This document shows positions 1 to 6,133 of a stretch of 64,000 bases of DNA, piece after piece; the first letter of the stretch is position 1; every line of letters begins with the position of its first letter. A program made the position numbers and the translations under genes. Origin of the DNA: Dactylosporangium sp040689395 (lineage in GTDB: Bacteria; Actinomycetota; Actinomycetes; Mycobacteriales; Micromonosporaceae). The stretch is from the NCBI RefSeq assembly GCF_040689395.1, contig NZ_JBFAZX010000017.1:62001-126000 (forward strand), read 5' to 3'. A model generated the notes under the pieces. The model was not told the DNA's origin, did not search any database, and worked only from the letters and a program-made list of their open reading frames with translations.

Positions 1-856
1 GGCCCTGCGCCCGGTCGTGCGGCGGCTCGCCGAGGAGCTCGTCGACGCGTTCGTGGCCGAGGGCGGCGGCGACCTGATCGCCCAGGTCGCCGAGCCGCTG
101 CCGGTGACCGTCATCGCCGAGCTGCTCGGCGTCCCCGAGGCCGACCGGCACCACCTGCGGCCCTGGTCGGCCGCGATCTGCGGGATGTACGAGCTCAACC
201 CCTCCCGCGAGACGGCCGAGGCGGCGGTGCGCGCGTCGGAGGAGTTCTCGCAGTACCTGCGCGCGCTGGCCCGCCGTCGCAAGGACGACCCGCGCGACGA
301 CCTCGTCAGCGCCCTCGCTGCGGTCGAGGGGCTCAGCGAGGACGAGCTCATCGGCACCTGCGTGCTGCTGCTCAACGCCGGGCACGAGGCGACCGTCAAC
401 GTCACCGGCAACGGCTGGCGCGCGCTGCTGCGGCACCCGGACCAGCTGCGGAAGATCAAGGACGACCCAGGCCTTCTCGACGGCGCGATCGAGGAGCTGA
501 TGCGCTTCGACACCCCGCTGCAGATGTTCGAGCGGTGGGTGCTCGAGGACATCGAGGTGCACGGCGTGCCGATCCCGCGGGGCAGCGAGGTCGCCCTGCT
601 GTTCGGCTCGGCCAACCACGACCCGGCCGCGTTCGCCGACCCGGAGAGTCTCGACGTCACCCGCCGGGACAACCCGCACATCTCCTTCGGCGCGGGCATC
701 CACTACTGCCTCGGCGCCCCGCTGGCCCGCATCGAGCTCGCCGCGTCGTTCGGGGCGTTGCTGGCCAAGGCGCCCGGCCTGCGCCTGGAGCGCGAGCCGG
801 TCTACAAGCCCGGATACGTCATCCGCGGCCTGGAAAGCCTGGACGTCTCGGTGTAG
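1..856 (+). CDS. Cytochrome P450, 3' part
   Basis: The gene enters from the left edge; the reading frame is open from base 2, so the N-terminal third (helices A to about F) is missing. The visible part has the I-helix oxygen-binding motif AGHEAT, the K-helix ExxR in EELMR, and the heme-ligand loop FGAGIHYCLG with the cysteine that binds heme iron. These identify a soluble bacterial class P450 monooxygenase, normally fed by a ferredoxin and ferredoxin reductase. No redox partner is visible in the window. The substrate cannot be told from sequence. It ends immediately before a strong hairpin and is convergent with panB, so its operon lies off the left edge. A GTG at 17 is in frame but is internal to the family alignment and is not a plausible start. 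Confidence 0.95.
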   Translation, partial: ALRPVVRRLAEELVDAFVAEGGGDLIAQVAEPLPVTVIAELLGVPEADRHHLRPWSAAICGMYELNPSRETAEAAVRASEEFSQYLRALARRRKDDPRDDLVSALAAVEGLSEDELIGTCVLLLNAGHEATVNVTGNGWRALLRHPDQLRKIKDDPGLLDGAIEELMRFDTPLQMFERWVLEDIEVHGVPIPRGSEVALLFGSANHDPAAFADPESLDVTRRDNPHISFGAGIHYCLGAPLARIELAASFGALLAKAPGLRLEREPVYKPGYVIRGLESLDVSV

Positions 857-896
857 ACGGATAAATCCGGACGTCGGAGCGTCCGGATTTATCCGT
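857..896. terminator. Perfect 17-bp hairpin between P450 and panB
   Basis: Inverted repeat with arms 857-873 and 880-896, 17 of 17 bases paired, 6-nt loop. It starts on the first base after the P450 stop codon and lies between two convergent genes, so it probably terminates both. There is no long T-run after it, as is common in actinobacteria. Confidence 0.85.
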
Positions 897-930
897 TACT
901 TCCTTGAAATAGTGCGAATCGCGGTGGCGG

Positions 931-1764
931 TCAGTCGAAGGTGTGTTCCTGCGCCGGGAAGACGCCCGAGCGGACCTCCTCGGCGAACGCGTGCGTCGCG
1001 TCGGTGAGGGCGCCGGCCAGGTCCGCGTAGCGCTTGACGAACCGCGGCGTCTTCCCCGTCCGCATGCCCGCCATGTCCTGCCAGACCAGCACCTGAGCGT
1101 CGGTGTCCGCACCCGCGCCGATGCCGATCGTGGGGATGTGCAGCTCATGCGTGATGCGCTTCGCGACCTCACCCGGCACCATTTCCAGCACCACCGCGAA
1201 CGCGCCCGCTTCGGCGACCGCGTGCGCGTCGCCCACGACGTCCTCGGCGGCGTCGCCGCGGCCCTGGACGCGGTATCCGCCGATCGTGTGCTCGCTCTGC
1301 GGAGTGAAGCCGATGTGCGCCACGACCGGGATGCCGGCGCTGGTCAGCGCGGCGATCTGGGGCGCGACCCGCCGGCCGCCCTCCAGCTTCACCGCGTGAC
1401 AGCCGCCCTCCTTCATGAAGCGGACCGCGGTGCGCAGCGCCTGCGCGGGGCCCTCCTCGTATGAGCCGAACGGCAGGTCACCGACCACGAGCGCGCGCCG
1501 TGTCGAGCGGACCACCGCACGCACGAGCGGGAGCAGCTCGTCCACGGAGACGGACACCGTGGACTCGTACCCGTAGACGTTGTTGGCGGCGGAGTCGCCC
1601 ACCAGCAGGACGGGGATGCCGGCCTGGTCGAAGATGCCGGCGGTGTACTGGTCATACGAGGTGAGCATCGGCCACCGCTCGCCGCGCTCCTTGGCGGCGA
1701 TGAGGTCTCTGGTGCGCACCCGGCGATTGACGGCGCCACCGTACAGGGACGGAATTTCGGACAT
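931..1764 (-). CDS. panB: 3-methyl-2-oxobutanoate hydroxymethyltransferase
   Basis: PanB (277 aa, usual family length) transfers a hydroxymethyl group from 5,10-methylenetetrahydrofolate to 2-oxoisovalerate to give ketopantoate, the first committed step of pantothenate and coenzyme A synthesis in the cytoplasm. The TIM-barrel landmarks are present: LLVGDSAANNVYGYEST near the N-terminus with the metal-binding aspartate, VVGDLPFGSY, AVKLEGG, and the IPVVAHIGFTPQ and IGIGAG strands; the catalytic glutamate lies in VLEMVPGEVA. The ATG follows a GGGAGGA ribosome site 7-10 nt upstream. It lies downstream of the NAD-synthetase-like gene on the same strand with a 172-bp gap. The panB - glnA2 - glnE - glnA1 neighbourhood is also found in mycobacteria. 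Confidence 0.97.
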   Translation of the reverse strand: MSEIPSLYGGAVNRRVRTRDLIAAKERGERWPMLTSYDQYTAGIFDQAGIPVLLVGDSAANNVYGYESTVSVSVDELLPLVRAVVRSTRRALVVGDLPFGSYEEGPAQALRTAVRFMKEGGCHAVKLEGGRRVAPQIAALTSAGIPVVAHIGFTPQSEHTIGGYRVQGRGDAAEDVVGDAHAVAEAGAFAVVLEMVPGEVAKRITHELHIPTIGIGAGADTDAQVLVWQDMAGMRTGKTPRFVKRYADLAGALTDATHAFAEEVRSGVFPAQEHTFD

Positions 1765-1936
1765 CAGCGTCCTCCCTCACTCCTCGAGGCCCCGTTCGGG
1801 GTCCCCGGGCTTACCCAACGATGGTCGCACCGGCGGCGCCGGATACGCATCCGTTAGATGCGGTTTTTCACAGCATCGAGCCAATGGCGGGGTCTGCGGC
1901 GTCGTGACCGGCCCGCCGCCGACGCGGAAGCCGGCG

Positions 1937-3628
1937 TCAGCGGGGCACGGTCTTGGGCCGCACGACCCGGCCGTGCCGGAACCGGTTCGTGATCGGCAGG
2001 CCGTGGTCGCGCGCGGACGCCCGCGCCGAGATCCGGGTGCCCGGCGGGATCCGGCGGCGGCGGTACTCCGCCGAGTCCACCATCCGCAGCGCGCGATCGA
2101 CGAGCCCCGGGTCGTACCCCTCGGCCACGAGGTCGTCGCGGCCCAGGCCCTCGTCGACGTAGCCGGTCAGGATCGCGTCGAGCGCCTCGTGGCCGGCCGG
2201 CGGCCCGGCGATCGCGCGCCGCGGAATCGGCGGGGGCTCGTCGCGCCGCTCCGCCTCCTCGTTGCGCCACTGGGCGAGCCGCCGTACGAGCGTGCGCGGC
2301 ACGTCCTTGAGCGGGTCGAAGGCGGCCTCGGGGCCGCCCTGCAGGATCGGGTCGCCGATCGCGAGCGCGCTGCGGTCGCCGGCGGTCAGCAGCAGGCGCT
2401 GCTCCTGGTCGGCCAGCGTGGCGAGGATCACCCCGCGGACGCGGGCCGGCAGCAGTTCCAGCGCGGGACCGCCGAGCGCGAGGTTGGCCAGGAAGCCGTC
2501 GACCATCGGCTGGATCGGCTCCACGCGGAAGTCCAGGCCGGTGCGTAGGGCCAGGTCGCGCGCGTCGTCGCGGGACGCCGTGGAGGACGGCTCGCCGGGC
2601 ATCGAGAGGCCGGCCACGCCGGCCGGGCCGAGCGCGTCGCAGGCGATCGCGGCGGCGACGGCCGAGTCGATGCCGCCCGACAGGCCCAGGGCGACGCTGT
2701 GGTAGCCGTTCTTGTGCGCGTAGTCGCGCAGGCCCAGCACCAGTGCCTGCCAGACCTCGGCCTCGTCGACGCCCCGCGCGGCGATCTGCGGCGGCGGGGC
2801 GGGCCGGGCCGGCTCGGGCACCGCGTCCGAGAGCGTCGCGTGCCCGGGCGCCGCAGCGCCGGCGGGCCGCGCAGCCGCGGCGGGCAGGTCGAGGTCGAGC
2901 ACCATCAGCCGCTCGGCGAACAGGGGCGCGCGGGCGATCAGGGCGCCGTCCGGGCGTACGACCATGGAATCCCCGGCGAAGACCAGCTCGTCCTGTCCGC
3001 CGACGAGGTTCACGCTCGCGACGGTGGCACCGGCCTGCGGGGCGCGCCGGGCGAGCAGGGCGAGGCGGGTGTCGTCCGGGTCGAGCTCGTACGGCGCCGC
3101 GTCGGCGTGCACCACCAGCCCGGCGCCCGCGCGCCTCGCTTGCGCGAACGGGCCGCCGCCGCGCTCGGGGTCGGCGGCGTCCTCGGGGTCCTCAAGGTCC
3201 TCGCCGACGGCCAGTGCGACGTGGACGCCGCCGACGCGCACCACGACCGGCGGCTCGCCAGACCCGCCGCCGTCCGCGGGGCCGGTCACCCGGGCGCCGC
3301 GGTACAGCACCGCCGTCGCCGCGTGCGGCCCCGACCCGCCGGCGTTGCCGGCGTCCAAGCATCCGGCCAGCACGACGATGTCGCCCAGGCCGCGCTCGGC
3401 CAGGCGCCGGGCCAGGTCGTCGACCGCCCGCCGGCACGCGACCAGGAAAGGCTCCTGCAGCGCCAGGTCCCCGACGGGATGCCCGGTGAGCATCAGCTGC
3501 GGGAACGCCACCACGTGGGCGCCCTCGCCGGCCGCGCGGGCCGTCCAGGCGAGCACGAGGGCCGCGTTGCCGGTCAGGTCGCCCACCGTCGGGTCGGCCT
3601 GGGCCAGGGCCAGCCGCAACCGGGCCAT
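1937..3628 (-). CDS. Degenerate glutamine-dependent NAD+ synthetase homologue
   Basis: The 563-aa product has the two-domain layout of NadE: a nitrilase-type amidase (about 1-250) and an ATP-pyrophosphatase NAD synthetase domain (about 285-563). Key residues are changed. In the amidase, the catalytic Glu of FPE is Gln44 (FPQLMLTG), the loop carrying the catalytic Lys is missing, and the nucleophile Cys of the usual CEDLW is Gly142 (AVGEDLED). In the synthetase the P-loop SGGIDS (317-322) is intact. The GNKSE segment reads GDRSA, with Ala421 where a metal-binding Glu is expected, and the substrate loop with PSAELRP is lost. It is therefore probably unable to use glutamine, and perhaps inactive in NAD synthesis. 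The ATG at 3628 has AGGA upstream; the open frame continues upstream through an 8-codon repeat, so a longer form is possible. It is divergent from glnA2. A functional nadE presumably lies elsewhere. Confidence 0.85.
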   Translation of the reverse strand: MARLRLALAQADPTVGDLTGNAALVLAWTARAAGEGAHVVAFPQLMLTGHPVGDLALQEPFLVACRRAVDDLARRLAERGLGDIVVLAGCLDAGNAGGSGPHAATAVLYRGARVTGPADGGGSGEPPVVVRVGGVHVALAVGEDLEDPEDAADPERGGGPFAQARRAGAGLVVHADAAPYELDPDDTRLALLARRAPQAGATVASVNLVGGQDELVFAGDSMVVRPDGALIARAPLFAERLMVLDLDLPAAAARPAGAAAPGHATLSDAVPEPARPAPPPQIAARGVDEAEVWQALVLGLRDYAHKNGYHSVALGLSGGIDSAVAAAIACDALGPAGVAGLSMPGEPSSTASRDDARDLALRTGLDFRVEPIQPMVDGFLANLALGGPALELLPARVRGVILATLADQEQRLLLTAGDRSALAIGDPILQGGPEAAFDPLKDVPRTLVRRLAQWRNEEAERRDEPPPIPRRAIAGPPAGHEALDAILTGYVDEGLGRDDLVAEGYDPGLVDRALRMVDSAEYRRRRIPPGTRISARASARDHGLPITNRFRHGRVVRPKTVPR

Positions 3629-3647
3629 GGTGTTCCTAGCGCGGCCC

Positions 3648-3719
3648 GCACCGCGGTCCGCAGTGTGGCCCGCAGCGCGGTCCGTTGTGTGCTCCGCGAT
3701 GTGCTCTTCGGTGTGATCC
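3648..3719 (-). repeat. Three degenerate 24-bp direct repeats upstream of the NadE-like gene
   Basis: Copies at 3648-3671, 3672-3695 and 3696-3719. The first two share most positions, including GCGGTCCG; the third is weaker. On the minus strand they read in frame as octapeptides EHTTDRAA, GHTADRGA and DHTEEHIA just before the proposed start at 3628, so they may be an untranslated leader or part of an N-terminal extension. Confidence 0.55.
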
Positions 3720-3780
3720 GGCCTCACGGTCACCGCCTCCGTGACGTTCACTCCCGTGCCGGGCCGGATGCCGCGGTCCG

Positions 3781-3796
3781 GTAACTTGTGTGTAAT
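3781..3796 (+). promoter_or_regulatory. Candidate GlnR box before glnA2
   Basis: GTAAC, six bases, then GTAAT. This matches the paired GTnAC-n6-GnAAC layout known for the actinobacterial nitrogen regulator GlnR. It lies 77 bp before the glnA2 GTG in the nadE-like/glnA2 divergent region. Only one pair is visible and AT-rich pentamers are rare here, so it is plausible but unproven. Confidence 0.4.
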
Positions 3797-3872
3797 AGCG
3801 TCGGGTGAGACTTGCCCGAATTCGTCGTAGACATTCAGCCGTAGCCAGACCGCAGCTCGTGGGGGCATCGCC

Positions 3873-5225
3873 GTGGACCGTCAGCAGGAGTTCGTGCTCC
3901 GCACGCTCGAAGAGCGGGACATCCGCTTCGTCCGGCTGTGGTTCACCGATGTGCTGGGGACACTCAAGAGCGTCTCGGTGGCGCCGGCCGAGCTCGAGTC
4001 GGCGTTCGAGGAGGGCATCGGGTTCGACGGCTCCGCCATCGAGGGCTTCGCCCGGGTCTACGAGTCGGACATGGTGGCCATGCCCGACCCGACGACGTTC
4101 CAGGTGTTCCCGTTCGAGGGCGGCATGTCCGGCGAGAGCGCCCGCATGTTCTGCGACATCACCCTGCCCGACGGCTCGCCGTCCTGGGCCGACCCGCGCC
4201 ACGTGCTGCGCCGGGCGCTGTCGAAGGCGGCCGAGAAGGGCTTCACCTTCTACACCCACCCCGAGATCGAGTTCTTCCTGCTCGAGTCGCTCGGCGCGGA
4301 CGGCTCGATCCCGGTGCCGGTCGACAGCGGGGGATATTTCGACCACACCACCCACGCCGTCGCCCGCGACTTCCGCCGCCAGGCGGTGCTCGCCCTGGAG
4401 CGGATCGGCATCTCGGTCGAGTTCAGCCACCACGAGGTCGCGCCCGGCCAGCAGGAGATCGACCTGCGCTACGCCGACGCGCTCACCACGGCCGACAACA
4501 TCATGACGTTCCGGCACGTCATCAAGGAGGTCGCGCTGTCGCACGGCGTGCACGCGACCTTCATGCCCAAGCCGTTCACCGAGCAGCCAGGCAGCGGCAT
4601 GCACACGCACCTGTCGCTGTTCGAGGGCGAGCGCAACGCGTTCCACGACGCCAGCGACCCGATGAAGCTCTCCAAGGTCGGCCAGGCGTTCATCGCCGGC
4701 CTGCTCGTGCATGCCCGGGAGTACACCGCCATCACGAACCAGTGGGTGAACTCCTACAAGCGGCTCTTCCCGCAGACGCTGCCCAACCGGATCACCGAGT
4801 CGCCGGCGTATGTCTGCTGGGGGCACAAGAACCGCTCGGCGCTGGTGCGGGTCCCGGCCTACGGCAAGCCGAACTCGGCGCGCATCGAGGTGCGCTCGCT
4901 CGACTCGGCCTGCAACCCCTACCTCGCCTACGCGGTCATGCTCGGCGCCGGGCTGCGCGGCATCGAGCAGGGCTACGAGCTGCCGCCCGGCGCCGAGGAC
5001 GACGTGTGGGCGCTGACCGACGGCGAGCGCCGCGCGGCCGGCTACGAGTCGCTGCCGGAGAACCTCTCCGAGGCCATCGACGTCATGTCCGGCTCGGAGC
5101 TGGTCGCCGAGGTCCTCGGCGAGCACGTCTTCGACTTCTTCCTGAAGAACAAGCGGACCGAATGGGAGGAGTATCGCCGGGTGGTGACCCCGTTCGAGCG
5201 GGAGCGCTACCTCGGGATGATGTGA
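3873..5225 (+). CDS. glnA2: Type I glutamine synthetase, GlnA2-like
   Basis: A 450-aa protein with both glutamine synthetase domains: the beta-grasp N-domain (about 15-105, with GFDGSAIEGF) and the catalytic barrel (about 110-450). It contains the metal-binding and ATP-binding segments PEIEFFLLE, HHEVAPGQQEID and MPKPF, the flexible-loop signature NRITESPAYVCWG and NRSALVRVP. Like M. tuberculosis GlnA2 (446 aa) it lacks the NLYDLP-type tyrosine adenylylation loop, so GlnE should not regulate it by that route. It makes glutamine from glutamate, ammonia and ATP, or possibly acts on another amine, since GlnA paralogues in actinobacteria vary in substrate. It starts at GTG with a weak GGGGG ribosome site. 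It heads the run glnA2 - amidotransferase - glnE. Confidence 0.95.
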   Translation: MDRQQEFVLRTLEERDIRFVRLWFTDVLGTLKSVSVAPAELESAFEEGIGFDGSAIEGFARVYESDMVAMPDPTTFQVFPFEGGMSGESARMFCDITLPDGSPSWADPRHVLRRALSKAAEKGFTFYTHPEIEFFLLESLGADGSIPVPVDSGGYFDHTTHAVARDFRRQAVLALERIGISVEFSHHEVAPGQQEIDLRYADALTTADNIMTFRHVIKEVALSHGVHATFMPKPFTEQPGSGMHTHLSLFEGERNAFHDASDPMKLSKVGQAFIAGLLVHAREYTAITNQWVNSYKRLFPQTLPNRITESPAYVCWGHKNRSALVRVPAYGKPNSARIEVRSLDSACNPYLAYAVMLGAGLRGIEQGYELPPGAEDDVWALTDGERRAAGYESLPENLSEAIDVMSGSELVAEVLGEHVFDFFLKNKRTEWEEYRRVVTPFERERYLGMM

Positions 5226-5302
5226 CGCCCTTGGCGTCGTGGCCGAGGGATCCACGACGGCCGAGGACGTGACCGGCGGGGCTCCATAGGTCGTGCGGTC
5301 GT

Positions 5303-5308
5303 TATTGT
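5303..5308 (+). promoter_or_regulatory. -10 element TATTGT, leaderless start of the amidotransferase gene
   Basis: TAnnnT hexamer ending 6 nt before the GTG at 5315, with no Shine-Dalgarno sequence between. Transcription would begin at or next to the start codon. Confidence 0.6.
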
Positions 5309-5314
5309 CGGGGC

Positions 5315-6133
5315 GTGACGATCGAAGGCAGCATCGCGGGGGCCGCCCCGAGAGGAAACACGGCACTCGTGGTGGAGAACGACCCATTCGACGGGGCCGC
5401 CCGGCTCGGCGAGTGGCTCACCGGCGGCGGGCTGCGGCTGGAGGTGCTCCGGCCGCACGCGGGCGAGGCGCTGCCGCCCGATCTCGACGGGTACGCCGCG
5501 CTGGTCGTGCTCGGCGGCGAGCAGGACGCCTTCCCCGACGAGCGCGGCGAGCGCGCCGCGCCGTGGTTCGACGAGCTTGAGGGGCTGCTCCGCAAGGCGG
5601 TCCGGCACAAGGTACCGACGCTGGCGATCTGCCTCGGCGCGCAGCTGCTCGCCCGCGCGCTCGGCGGCACCGTCGAGCGCAGCGCCGCCGGACCCGAGAT
5701 CGGGGTGCGGCTGGTCGCGCGGCGCGACGTCGCCGACGACGACCCGATCTTCGCCGCGGTGCCGTTCGCGCCCGACGTGCTCCATTGGCACCACGACGAG
5801 ATCGTCGAGCTGCCGATGAACGCCACCCTGCTGGCCGCCTCGACGCATTATCCGATCCAGGCGTACCGCATCGGCGGCGCCGCGTGGGGCCTGCAGTTCC
5901 ACATCGAGTGCGACCTCGAGATGTTCGCGCAGTGGGCGATGGACGGCGTCGGAACCCTCGGCGAGCTCGGCATCGACGCCGTCGAGCTGCTGGAGCGGGT
6001 CGACGCGGCGCTCGACGACGTGGCCGACGTCTGGAAGCCCTTCGCCGAGCGGTTCGCGGCCGTCGCCCTGGGCCGGACACCGCGCGCCGGCGAGGGCGGG
6101 CTGCGCTCCCTGCCGCTGCTCGGGCCGCGCTGA
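5315..6133 (+). CDS. Type 1 glutamine amidotransferase domain protein
   Basis: 272 aa, a single class-I glutamine amidotransferase (GATase) fold. The nucleophile elbow is AICLGAQLLA (Cys near residue 108) and the His-x-Glu of the triad is in GLQFHIECD (about 193). The fold releases ammonia from glutamine. This stand-alone form resembles GMP-synthase-like amidotransferases with no attached synthetase, so the acceptor is unknown; glutamine or gamma-glutamyl hydrolysis is also possible. Its stop codon overlaps the glnE start by one base (TGATG), which suggests translational coupling and a role tied to glutamine metabolism. Its own leaderless -10 supports the GTG start. Confidence 0.87.
   Translation: MTIEGSIAGAAPRGNTALVVENDPFDGAARLGEWLTGGGLRLEVLRPHAGEALPPDLDGYAALVVLGGEQDAFPDERGERAAPWFDELEGLLRKAVRHKVPTLAICLGAQLLARALGGTVERSAAGPEIGVRLVARRDVADDDPIFAAVPFAPDVLHWHHDEIVELPMNATLLAASTHYPIQAYRIGGAAWGLQFHIECDLEMFAQWAMDGVGTLGELGIDAVELLERVDAALDDVADVWKPFAERFAAVALGRTPRAGEGGLRSLPLLGPR

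Noticed and set aside
1847..1866. GCATC...GATGC stem followed by GGTTTTT
   Set aside because: A terminator on the plus strand, but no plus-strand gene ends here; on the minus strand the T-run would be on the wrong side. The stem is only 5 bp.
3636..5387. Minus-strand open frame of 583 codons opposite glnA2
   Set aside because: Antisense shadow of glnA2; its sequence is a His/Arg/Gly-rich mirror of the gene with no domain and no start signals.
5785..6132. Upstream extension of the glnE frame
   Set aside because: Overlaps the amidotransferase gene fully, and the conserved GlnE N-terminus begins at 6133, where the start is coupled to the preceding stop.
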